From Desmospora activa DSM 45169 (GTDB lineage Bacteria; Bacillota; Bacilli; Thermoactinomycetales; DSM-45169), in assembly GCF_003046315.1 (NCBI RefSeq), contig NZ_PZZP01000003.1:62001-126000 (forward strand): a stretch of DNA of 64,000 bases, written 5' to 3'. Below the pieces are notes generated by a model. That model searched no databases, was not told the DNA's origin, and saw only the letters and a program-made list of their open reading frames with translations. The translations under genes and the position numbers were made by a program. How positions within the stretch are numbered: position 1 is the first letter of the stretch; every line of letters starts with the position of its first letter. Below, piece after piece: positions 36,967-45,161 of this stretch.

Positions 36967-37194
36967 CTAACTTCCCTCACCGTCTTTTTCTACCGAACGC
37001 TCAATGATCTGGGCCAATAAGTTTTTGCCCGCTTCACCTTTAAACCGTTCTTCACTTGCGATCTCTACCATCAAGTCTTCTGCCTCAAGATTCTTCATTG
37101 AGAGGATCTAGCCGTTCAGGCGCAAGAAGGTGCTTAAAGCAGCAAGAGCTGTGCGTTTATTTCCGTTATGGATCGGGTGGTCTTGGACAAAAAA
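36967..37194 (-). pseudogene. Remnant of a Doc/Fic death-on-curing toxin
   Basis: Read on the minus strand, the frame encodes VRFFVQDHPIHNGNKRTALA, then ALSTFLRLNG, a TAG stop where the family has LNGY, and then ILSMKNLEAEDLMVEIASEE to a final stop at 36967. HPIHNGNKRTA is the Fic active-site loop (HxFxxGNKR) with changes. The N-terminal half is missing, cut by the heparinase terminator. There is no antitoxin gene next to it. I infer a dead toxin-antitoxin module. Confidence 0.75.
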
Positions 37195-37212
37195 ACGCAC
37201 GATTATCGTGCG
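37189..37212 (-). terminator. Terminator of the heparinase gene
   Basis: CGCACGA-TAA-TCGTGCG is followed by seven T on the minus strand, 50 bases after the heparinase stop. It overlaps the start of the toxin remnant. Confidence 0.85.
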
Positions 37213-37262
37213 GATAAGGGATGGCAGGGATACGAGGAAACATATTTATGGCGATCAAATGA

Positions 37263-39152
37263 TCAATCCAGCTTTAACTCGTAGGTTAAATTCCCCTTTT
37301 CAATATGCAGCACTTCCTGACCGCCTTTACCGGTTTCCAAGGAGACACCGGTCAGATCCGGCTTACCTGCCGGGCGCAGGTACAACACAGTAGCAAAGGT
37401 GACATTGCGGCCCTCTTTTTCATACTGTAAGGCCGTATTCGTTTCTTTCTCATTGGTGCGGGCGGATACCCAACCTTGGACCGGGTCTTTTTCTCCCTCA
37501 ATGATTTCTACACGATCTACCGGGTCCAATTGCCGGATCTCCATCACTGCTCCCGCTTCTCCTTTGGCCGTCATATGCTCTTTTCTTCCTTCCGCTTGGA
37601 TGCCAGGAGCAAGATGAAAATACTGCGTATACTGGTGGGGCTGATCCGATTGGATCGTATCCCGCACCAAGATGATATCCGGTTTAAGATAGGTCAGCCG
37701 GCGAGTGATGGTAACGCCATCGTACAACTGATGACTCCCTTCCACCCAAGCGTATCCGTCATCGGTTTTTCCCTGACTGATACCCGATCCATCAGCATTG
37801 GCCAAGGAGAGATCCGGTTCTTCCCCATCCACCCCGATGCTGTTGTGGGCGCGTACACTCATCATATAATCACGAAAGGGATCGTCCTTTTTATAGTTGT
37901 ACTTGCCGGAATCGACGATCCAGTCCTGCCCGTACCCGTACAACTCAAAGGAGAGATCATCCGCCTGCTTATGAGCGCGGGAGTGAAACGCATTTGTAAA
38001 CGCCAGATAAACCGTATCTTCAAATCGGTCTCCATCCTCCCACGCACTACGGAAGATGGCATATCCACCCTCTTGGTAGATGCGATCCACCTCGGCCGGT
38101 TTTTTTCCTTTTTTCCCTTGGGTAAAAGAATATAACGCCTGAGGAAAAGGTTTAAGTTCCTCTTCCTTTAAGTCGATGTTGTTGGCGCTATCCCCCAAAA
38201 TGGGCATCGTTTGATCCGGCTTAAATAAATAGGTGATGACATCTACCATTTTTTCAATCCGCTCATCAAAGGTTTTTCCTACGGAAAATTCGTTCGCTTC
38301 CTCAAACTCGCGAATATCGAGCAAACTTTTTAACACAAATAGATGATAGTAGGGGGAGTGTTCCTTATGAACTCCGTCCGAGGCTACATCCCCTTCTACC
38401 TGTTGCGTCAGGCGGGTTTGGGCCAGCTTGACCCACTCTTTGGACTGGGGAAACTCCGAAAAGAGGACACCGGCTTGAAGCAGGGATTTACTCTGGATGA
38501 TGCCATGGTTGTTGTTGGGATTGTAAAATTCTTCGCTGGCCAGACGATCGGCATGTTCCCGAATACTGCCCAACATGACGGCGGCAAAATCATCATCTTT
38601 GTCCTCGGAGAGACGCCACACCTCAAAAAAGCGGACAAAGTTCATCAAGCGGACAGCCGTACCATGATCGTGCCAGGACATCTCTGTCGCTGGCTTGTCA
38701 TAGGGGTTGTTTGCCACCCAGTCGACCACGAGGCTTTTTCCTTTTTCTAAGTATTTTTTGTCCTCGGTGTGACGATACGCTTCCGTCAAGTATTCCAGGA
38801 AGATCATATTGTGAAGATATAGTTGCCAGGAACGGTTTTTGAAGGGATCTTCTTTCCAGGTAAGATCCGCGGGCAACTCCACTTCGTCCCAGCCGTCATG
38901 AAGCCAATAGCGATCTTCCAGGATTCCATCGGCCAAACGCGTATATTCCTCCGCGCTGAAGGAGCGTTGTTGAAAGGTGTAACGCTCCTCTTCATCCCCG
39001 TGTTTATCCAACCACTCCCGTGCTTCGGAACGCTCCATTCCCGCCTGTGGCGGCTCTTCCTTGCCGAAAGAAAAACAGCCAGACACGGTAAAGGATGTCA
39101 GCAATATAGACAGCAGAAGAGCTGCGTCCCGTGTCCTGTGATGGGTTCCCAT
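37263..39152 (-). CDS. Lipoprotein heparinase II/III-like polysaccharide lyase
   Basis: About 629 residues. A lipoprotein signal (LLLSILLTSFTVSGC, lipobox cysteine) anchors it outside the membrane. An alpha/alpha toroid holds conserved Asn, His and Tyr residues (YNPNNNHGIIQSKSLLQAGV, HKEHSPYYHLFVLKSLLDIR). A C-terminal beta-sandwich follows (YLAFTNAFHSRAHKQADDLS, YLKPDIILVRDT). Family enzymes cleave uronic-acid glycans by elimination. ATG 39152 follows GAAGGAGGAGG, so the frame from 39212 is too long. It sits beside glycosyltransferases. Confidence 0.85.
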   Translation of the reverse strand: MGTHHRTRDAALLLSILLTSFTVSGCFSFGKEEPPQAGMERSEAREWLDKHGDEEERYTFQQRSFSAEEYTRLADGILEDRYWLHDGWDEVELPADLTWKEDPFKNRSWQLYLHNMIFLEYLTEAYRHTEDKKYLEKGKSLVVDWVANNPYDKPATEMSWHDHGTAVRLMNFVRFFEVWRLSEDKDDDFAAVMLGSIREHADRLASEEFYNPNNNHGIIQSKSLLQAGVLFSEFPQSKEWVKLAQTRLTQQVEGDVASDGVHKEHSPYYHLFVLKSLLDIREFEEANEFSVGKTFDERIEKMVDVITYLFKPDQTMPILGDSANNIDLKEEELKPFPQALYSFTQGKKGKKPAEVDRIYQEGGYAIFRSAWEDGDRFEDTVYLAFTNAFHSRAHKQADDLSFELYGYGQDWIVDSGKYNYKKDDPFRDYMMSVRAHNSIGVDGEEPDLSLANADGSGISQGKTDDGYAWVEGSHQLYDGVTITRRLTYLKPDIILVRDTIQSDQPHQYTQYFHLAPGIQAEGRKEHMTAKGEAGAVMEIRQLDPVDRVEIIEGEKDPVQGWVSARTNEKETNTALQYEKEGRNVTFATVLYLRPAGKPDLTGVSLETGKGGQEVLHIEKGNLTYELKLD

Positions 39153-39275
39153 GGCCTCCTCCTTCTCCTCTTTTTCAAAGCTTCCCATGCCACCTTGTAT
39201 CCTCGAGCCCAATCAGCAAAGGGGGCTGTAGCCAATTTTAGTGCGATCACATGGCTGATTCACTGATACGGAGCA

Positions 39276-41882
39276 TTAAACCGGAGTACTCAAGACGCGA
39301 TCGTATACTTCGCGATAACGGGTAACCACATCGCGCCAATCCCGCTGTTGCAACACCCACTCCCGGGCTTGGCGGCCCAGTCGCTCCGCCTCACCGGGGG
39401 CCTCCAACACCTCTGCCAGCGCCTCCGTCAAGGCATCCACATCGCCGCGGCGGAAGACAAGACCCGTCTCACCCCCACGCACCAACTCCCGCAGTGCGGG
39501 CAAATCACTGACCAACACCGTTTTAGCAAGCGCCATTGCTTCCAACGGCTTCAACGGCGTGATCAACTCGCAGACGGTAGCATCGATCCGGGGAAAGGGA
39601 CAGATATCCACCAGCGAATAGTAACGGGGCACGGCATCATGTTCCACCCGACCGGTAAAGATCACTCGTTTATTCACCCCAATCTGAGCCGCTAGTTCCT
39701 TCAACCGTGGCAACTCGCTGCCCCCGCCTACAATCAAGAGGCGCAGATCCTCCATCCGCTCAGACAAACGGGCAAAGGCAACGATCAGGTCATCCAACCC
39801 TTCATATGACGTGATCGATCCGATAAATCCGATTACCCGCTTTCCTTCCAAACCCCAACGTGCGGCCAACTCGCGGTCCGGTGACATCGGTTCAAATTGT
39901 TGGGTATCCACGCCGTTTGGCACCACTGTAATCTTATCCGCTTCTACACCCTCACCGATCAGATATTCCTTCAACGTTTCTCCGATCACCACCACTTGAT
40001 CAGCAGCTTGGATCACTTCCTGTTCCATGCGACGATGGCTTTGATACTTGGCGGAATCATGATAGCCCTCTATCACCGCCGCCCGTGTCATCTCCCAGAA
40101 ACCCCGCACTTCATAGATAAAGGGAAGGCCTTGAGAACGGGCCACAACCGCAGCAGGATAACCGTTGAAAAAATTAGAGGCAGCATGAATCGCTTCCGGT
40201 CGTACTTCTTCCACCACTTCTTCCAACGCTTCCGTATATCGCTTCAAGTATGTCTGAATCGGGGTAAAACGCAAACGATGGTCATCATCCATCAAACGGT
40301 AAGCTAACAGGCCGTCCACCGCTTCCCGCACCACACCCGCCTTTTCGCTGTTCTTGCCCTCCGGAAAGCCAAGACGGGTAACGACGACAGGTCGAAAGCC
40401 CCGTTCTTTCTGAAAGCGCAAGATCGCTTGACTGCGAATGGCATAACCGTTACCGGTGTACGGCAGCGTATTGTTCAACACATGCAGCACTCGCCCAGAA
40501 ACCGACTCACCTTTTCGTTCGCTGATCGTAGGAATGACCATCGGGGAGTGGGCCAATGCCACTTCATCTTGAATAATCGCCCGTTTGCGTTCAGTCCCAG
40601 TCGTGGGACGAAGTCGATGCTCCTCCTCCACCGATGTAAGGGCTTCTTCCACCTGTCCCAACTCCCGTTGACACAAACCTAAATCCCGATACAACTCCGC
40701 CGGTTCAACCACATGGGGATAATCTTTTTGCAACCGTTCCAAGCAGCCCAAGGCTTGCAAATAACATTTTTCCTCCAGCAGAAATTGGGCTGCTTCCTTC
40801 AGCACATTGGCTTGGCGCACTTTTCCATCCTCATCGGAGGGTTCTGCCTTTAACCAGTCACCGACTCCCTCAACCACCCGATGAGTTTCACCGCGCCGGA
40901 TACGCCAGGTGAGTTCCACTTCAAGGCGAAGCAGGGAATCCACTTCCTCTTCCTTCAATAGAGCAAAAAATTGTTCTGCTGACTCCTCATCGGCATCATG
41001 GCGATCGGCAAAAGAACGGGCAATCTCCACCAACACTGCTCCCATATGCGCTGGCACTTTTTCCTTGGCTTCTTCAAACTTCTCGCGAAAGGCCTCCATT
41101 CCTTCATGGAGAAGCGTATCCGCCAATTCCCGGCTGAGATGAATCGATTCCACCAACGCTTGCTTCCGTTCCACTTCCTGCCGGTCGGGGAAACGTTGAC
41201 GCACCTGCTCCAACCAGCGTCCTCCCTCTTCTACCCGTTCCGCCCGGATCAGCGTATCCACCCACAATAGCTGTAAATCCAGCGAATCCGGCCAATCCCT
41301 CGCTGCCCGCTCCGTCAAGGGATGAAGCAACTCTTGTTGCTCATGGGAGGTGACATAACGATACAGAAAGCGATACTCTTCTTCTTCCAAAAAGGGAGAA
41401 GGCCAATCCCATCCCAGCCGGAGGAGATTTTCCACATCTCTGAGATCATAGTAGGTACGTTTGAGCACCTTGGCTGTTTTTTCCGATCCGGCACTTAAGA
41501 CATAAGCCCGTTCCAACAGCGGCAACGCTCCTTCCAAATTCTTTTGCCGCCGATAATGGATGCCCAATTGATAGAAAGGCGCTTCGGAAAAAGGATGATC
41601 CAAAAACAATTGCTTTACCCACTCTTCCCAGGTATCCAATTCGCCCATTTGTCGCGCCAGTTGGTACGATCGCAAATGCGTACCCGGATGGACAGGATTG
41701 AGTATCAACGCTTCCTTAATGATCGCGCGGGCATACCGAAACTGGTTGCGCGCAATGTAGGCATCCGCCAACAACAGCTTCCAACGGATGCTGCTGGGAA
41801 ACCAATTTTGCAGCTCCGGCTTTTTTTGCACCCCATAGGACAACATGCGTGTCACTAGGTAGCGAATCTGTTGTTTCATCAT
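39276..41882 (-). CDS. Glycosyltransferase (GT4 type) with large TPR-like region
   Basis: 868 residues. The first 440 or so are helical repeat sequence with TPR-like spacing (ADAYIARNQFRYARAIIKEA, YQLGIHYRRQKNLEGALPLL). The second half, from VLHVLNNTLPYTGNGYAIRS, is a GT-B fold: VTVVPNGVDTQQFEP, RVIGFIGSITSYEGLDDLIV and FPRIDATVCELITPLKPLEA with the E-x7-E-like nucleotide-sugar site. No signal peptide is seen, so it acts in the cytoplasm. The fusion suggests a scaffolded polymer-synthesis complex. ATG 41882 is chosen over 41924. Confidence 0.85.
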   Translation of the reverse strand: MMKQQIRYLVTRMLSYGVQKKPELQNWFPSSIRWKLLLADAYIARNQFRYARAIIKEALILNPVHPGTHLRSYQLARQMGELDTWEEWVKQLFLDHPFSEAPFYQLGIHYRRQKNLEGALPLLERAYVLSAGSEKTAKVLKRTYYDLRDVENLLRLGWDWPSPFLEEEEYRFLYRYVTSHEQQELLHPLTERAARDWPDSLDLQLLWVDTLIRAERVEEGGRWLEQVRQRFPDRQEVERKQALVESIHLSRELADTLLHEGMEAFREKFEEAKEKVPAHMGAVLVEIARSFADRHDADEESAEQFFALLKEEEVDSLLRLEVELTWRIRRGETHRVVEGVGDWLKAEPSDEDGKVRQANVLKEAAQFLLEEKCYLQALGCLERLQKDYPHVVEPAELYRDLGLCQRELGQVEEALTSVEEEHRLRPTTGTERKRAIIQDEVALAHSPMVIPTISERKGESVSGRVLHVLNNTLPYTGNGYAIRSQAILRFQKERGFRPVVVTRLGFPEGKNSEKAGVVREAVDGLLAYRLMDDDHRLRFTPIQTYLKRYTEALEEVVEEVRPEAIHAASNFFNGYPAAVVARSQGLPFIYEVRGFWEMTRAAVIEGYHDSAKYQSHRRMEQEVIQAADQVVVIGETLKEYLIGEGVEADKITVVPNGVDTQQFEPMSPDRELAARWGLEGKRVIGFIGSITSYEGLDDLIVAFARLSERMEDLRLLIVGGGSELPRLKELAAQIGVNKRVIFTGRVEHDAVPRYYSLVDICPFPRIDATVCELITPLKPLEAMALAKTVLVSDLPALRELVRGGETGLVFRRGDVDALTEALAEVLEAPGEAERLGRQAREWVLQQRDWRDVVTRYREVYDRVLSTPV

Positions 41883-42038
41883 TTTTTCAAGCCTTTCTCT
41901 CCGATTTCGCTTCCATGCTACCACGCGCGCTCCAGTACAAACATCCCTTTACCCTCAGTCGTATTGGTTATATTTCGGTGGGGAGATCATGTTCACCCAC
42001 GCTTATCCGGTTCTAAAATACCTGTGGTGCAAAGATCG

Positions 42039-42139
42039 CTTTGCACTAAAGCACAAGTCTCGCCTTAATCACTTCGTTCCTGGTCTCGCTTTGCACTAAA
42101 GCACAAGTCTCGCCTTGGTCACTTCGTTCCCGGTCTCGC
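42039..42139. repeat. Second tandem pair of the 50/51-bp repeat, inverted
   Basis: Two units with a period of 50 bp (TTGCACTAAAGCACAAGTCT repeats at 42041 and 42091, followed by CGCCTT..TCACTTCGTTCC). They are the reverse complement of the units at 1470-1571. They lie between the TPR-glycosyltransferase and the next glycosyltransferase. Confidence 0.85.
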
Positions 42140-42155
42140 TTTGGCATTAGAATAA

Positions 42156-43439
42156 TCAACCGTCCTGCTTTATTCCATACAGTTTTAAAAGGGTGGGCTC
42201 TTCTACACCCCAGTGGTACCGATGTTTGTGACAACGGGCATTCTCTTTCATCTGAACCCATTCATCCTGTTGTACCATTGTCTGCATCGCCGCTTGTATC
42301 GCTTTCACCTCTCCCGGCGGGACGAGACAGCCTGCTTCCGTCTCCCTCACCACACGGCGCATTTCCGGTAAATCGCTGGCGATGACGGGGACTTCAGCCA
42401 TCAGGTATTCATGCAATTTGTTGGAACAAGCGCTGTAATGGTTGAGACAGGTATTCTCCAACAGCTGCAAGCCCGCCCGCGCCCCGACAGTGTAAGAGAG
42501 CAACTCCTCATGGGGAATACGTCCCAAAAAGGTGACACGATCACTCAACCCCAACTGCTTTGCCGCTTGTTCCAGTGAATGACGCAAACGGCCAAAGCCG
42601 ATCACTGCCAAATGTGCTCCCCTCACCTCTTGAAACGCCTCCAACATCAAGAATAGCCCGCGACCGGACTGCAACCCGCCCTGATAAAGAAGCACCGGCG
42701 TATCCCGGTCTACGCCGACGGCGCGGTGTAAGCGGCCATTGTCGGCAACATCGGTCAGCGGTGGGACATTGCGAACCACATGGACTTGTTTTAATCCATA
42801 CGCCTCGCGAAAATGGGCGGCACGGGTTTCATTGGTGGTAATAAAGCCCTCCACCCGTCGGCTTAAGAATTTTTCCACTCGATACCAAAGGCGGGAATGG
42901 GACCAGCCCTCCCGATCGGTGGAGATTTCATGGGCATCATAGATTAAAGGACGGCGACACAGACGGGCAGCGAGAAACAGCGGAACCAATGTATTCACAT
43001 CATGAGCGTGAAACATCTGTGGACGCGCCCGTCGTGCTTCCCGGAAAAATAAAAAATCGATCCACCGTCGATCCAACCATAGCAAAAAGGAGCGAACCAG
43101 AGTGGAAGCCCACTTGGTTCGCCCGGGTTCCGCCGTTGCGGAAGCGGGCCGGGCGGAGGAGGATCGAGGGGAGGAACGATCCGATGAAGTGGAGCGGCGG
43201 CGGGACAAGCGGTGGATCAAGCGGGTGAGGCGGCGGATGATAATGCCATCCTTCTCCTCTTCTTCCGCTGTATCCCCCGGCTGATGAATGGCCAAAACCG
43301 TCACCCGCCAACCCGCCTTTGTTAAGGTGGCCGCTTCTTTCATGACGCGGGCGTCGGTGACACACGTGTTACGCACCGCCATTACCACGGTTTTTTTATC
43401 AAATTCAAAGTTCGCGGAGGTGGGGTTGGATCGAAACAT
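42156..43439 (-). CDS. Glycosyltransferase, GT4 type
   Basis: 427 residues. N-terminal Rossmann domain (VVMAVRNTCVTDARVMKEAA) and C-terminal domain (TPVLLYQGGLQSGRGLFLML, NKLHEYLMAEVPVIASDLPE) mark a family-4-type enzyme. Between residues about 78 and 110 there is a Ser/Arg-rich low-complexity insert (RRRSTSSDRSSPRSSSARPA), which also makes this DNA unusually GC-rich. Its start overlaps the next glycosyltransferase by 35 bases. The donor and acceptor are unknown. Confidence 0.85.
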   Translation of the reverse strand: MFRSNPTSANFEFDKKTVVMAVRNTCVTDARVMKEAATLTKAGWRVTVLAIHQPGDTAEEEEKDGIIIRRLTRLIHRLSRRRSTSSDRSSPRSSSARPASATAEPGRTKWASTLVRSFLLWLDRRWIDFLFFREARRARPQMFHAHDVNTLVPLFLAARLCRRPLIYDAHEISTDREGWSHSRLWYRVEKFLSRRVEGFITTNETRAAHFREAYGLKQVHVVRNVPPLTDVADNGRLHRAVGVDRDTPVLLYQGGLQSGRGLFLMLEAFQEVRGAHLAVIGFGRLRHSLEQAAKQLGLSDRVTFLGRIPHEELLSYTVGARAGLQLLENTCLNHYSACSNKLHEYLMAEVPVIASDLPEMRRVVRETEAGCLVPPGEVKAIQAAMQTMVQQDEWVQMKENARCHKHRYHWGVEEPTLLKLYGIKQDG

Positions 43440-44670
43440 GGTTTTCCTTGTCCCTTTCCCGTGTACTTTCGATTGTCTGATAGAGTTGGACCAGCCGCTC
43501 CTGTTCCTTCTCCCTTGTTAGTTGTTTTTTCGCCTTTAAACCATTGATCAGATAGGATTCCGGTATCTCCAAAATCTCCTGAACCGCCGTAGCGATCCCC
43601 TGTTCATCCTGAGGATCCACCAGTTTACCTGTTTTATAGGTGCCGACAACAATCGCTTTCCCCGGATGATCCGAGGAGACGATCGGGATACCCGCCTGGA
43701 TGTATTCGTAGATTTTATTGGGTGTGGATAAGACGTTATTGAGGCAGCTGTCCTGGTATAATACCAAGCCCACATCCGCATGGGCCGTCACTCGCAGCAT
43801 CTCCTGCGGCAGCAGCGGTTCATGGAAGAAGACGCGCTGAGTCAATTGCAGATCGTTTGCAAGCCCGATGAGCCACTCTTTTCGTTCACCAAATCCGAGT
43901 AACACCAATTTACAGATCTCCGGTAGATAGAGAAGGGAACGAATCAACTCTTCCAACCCGCGATTGCGAGAAAATCCTCCCTGATACAGCAGAATTCGAT
44001 CCGCTTCGTCCAGATTGTACTTTTGATGGAAGTAATTCTTTTCGAGCGGCAATTCTTCCAAGGATTCAGGAATATTGCGAACCACTGTAGTCTTCAGTTC
44101 ACCGCCATACCGGTTTTTAAACTCCCGTTCCATCAATTCATTGACTGTGATCAGCCAGTCCACATGATTGATCCACCAGGATTCCACCTGGTAGCCCACT
44201 ATCCGCTCCCACCGCCCTTTGCCGTTCATTTCATTAAACAGTTCATGGGAGTCGTAGATCAGGGTGTACCCCTTTTTCCGCTTGAGGTGAACCCCAATGT
44301 TTAAGGTATTCAGATCGTGGCAATGAACAGCATCATAAGATGCGGCCTGGCAGAGCTCGCCGATCTTCATGGCAAATTGCCGCTGGGCGACAACATCTTT
44401 GGCCATCTTGACAACCGGATTGCGGATCACCCGGAATACTCCCCGCTTGACACGACGATCCGCCTTCCGTTCCACATAACGTTTAATCTGCTTGGTGCGG
44501 ATGGGGATACGGAGCAGTCGGATATTTTCATGCAAATCCGGTGGCGGTTCGGCGGTGGTATGCAAACAGGCGATGTCCACACCCCAGCCCGCTCGGGCCA
44601 GGGCAAGTGCTTCCCGCTGCACCCGGGCGTCGTAGTGAATATCCTTAAATAAGATCATTAACACGCGCAC
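43405..44670 (-). CDS. Glycosyltransferase, GT4 type
   Basis: About 421 residues, similar in arrangement to the next gene (VLMILFKDIHYDARVQREAL; RILLYQGGFSRNRGLEELIR; NKIYEYIQAGIPIVSSDHPG). The parallel N-terminal (x-DARVxxEA) and C-terminal (LLYQGGxxxxRGL) motifs suggest the two are paralogues. I choose GTG 44670, 9 bases after GGAGG, instead of TTG 44679, which touches the ribosome site. It is the first gene of the pair. Confidence 0.85.
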   Translation of the reverse strand: MRVLMILFKDIHYDARVQREALALARAGWGVDIACLHTTAEPPPDLHENIRLLRIPIRTKQIKRYVERKADRRVKRGVFRVIRNPVVKMAKDVVAQRQFAMKIGELCQAASYDAVHCHDLNTLNIGVHLKRKKGYTLIYDSHELFNEMNGKGRWERIVGYQVESWWINHVDWLITVNELMEREFKNRYGGELKTTVVRNIPESLEELPLEKNYFHQKYNLDEADRILLYQGGFSRNRGLEELIRSLLYLPEICKLVLLGFGERKEWLIGLANDLQLTQRVFFHEPLLPQEMLRVTAHADVGLVLYQDSCLNNVLSTPNKIYEYIQAGIPIVSSDHPGKAIVVGTYKTGKLVDPQDEQGIATAVQEILEIPESYLINGLKAKKQLTREKEQERLVQLYQTIESTRERDKENHVSIQPHLREL

Positions 44671-44982
44671 CGTCGCCAACCTCCTTTATGAGTTGGTTTC
44701 TCCACTCCCCGTCTACACGCGTAGCTTAGGACAAGCTTGTTGATTATTTATATTTTGGTTGAAGGGGGGAGGGGTTTTTTGAGTCTATGTGCTCTTGCTG
44801 TTTGCAATGGAGAAGGGAGCTGCCCGCTCCAACCACCGAGGTTGGGAGCGGGCAAAACTCGCTACCGCTCAAACAGGTAGCCCGCTTTTCCCCGCCCTGG
44901 GTGGCTTCCGCTGAGTGGCACAACAAAGGCACTTCGCTTTCAAAAAACCCTCCCATCATTTAGACAATCGAAAGACCTGTGC
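44671..44982. other. Intergenic stretch with a strong inverted repeat
   Basis: About 310 bases with no convincing gene. It has the GC-rich inverted repeat at 44821-44854 and a GAGTCTATGTGCTC segment near 44782 that resembles GAGTCTGCGTGCTC near 18278, perhaps a dispersed element. I saw no clear promoter. The small minus-strand frames here look like chance. Confidence 0.5.
44821..44854. repeat. GC-rich inverted repeat
   Basis: TGCCCGCTCC-AAC (44821-44833) pairs with GTT-G-GGAGCGGGCA (44841-44854), a 13-bp stem with one bulged G. There is no T run, so it is not a typical terminator. It may be an mRNA-stability or dispersed repeat element. Confidence 0.75.
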
Positions 44983-45147
44983 TTAAAAGTCAAAGGGAAT
45001 CGGCGAAACGTCATAGCTCTCCGGTTTCATTTCAAGAGGTGGGGTGTAGACCTCAACCGTCGCATCCGCCTGCACCCCAAAGGTAAGTCCCAGCAAGAGC
45101 AGAACTACAACCATCCACGAAACTCGTCCGGCTAACCGTCGACCCAT
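44983..45147 (-). CDS. Small exported peptide, 54 residues
   Basis: ATG 45147 follows GGGGGGAGAG and lies 14 bases after the stop of the pseudokinase gene, so they are co-transcribed. The N-terminus is a clear signal peptide (GRRLAGRVSW, then VVVLLLLGLTFGVQA). The mature part is short, acidic and proline-containing (DATVEVYTPPLEMKPESYDV, SPIPFDF). No family is recognised. It could be an exported ligand or partner of the TPR domain of its neighbour, which is inference. Confidence 0.7.
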   Translation of the reverse strand: MGRRLAGRVSWMVVVLLLLGLTFGVQADATVEVYTPPLEMKPESYDVSPIPFDF

Positions 45148-45161
45148 CTGCTCTCCCCCCT

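Noticed and set aside
42039-42139. 50-bp tandem repeat considered as an insertion-sequence end
   Set aside because: There is no transposase, no target duplication and the unit is tandem rather than flanking.
44744-44959. 71-codon minus-strand frame in the glycan gap
   Set aside because: It covers an inverted repeat, has odd cysteine-rich composition and no start signals.
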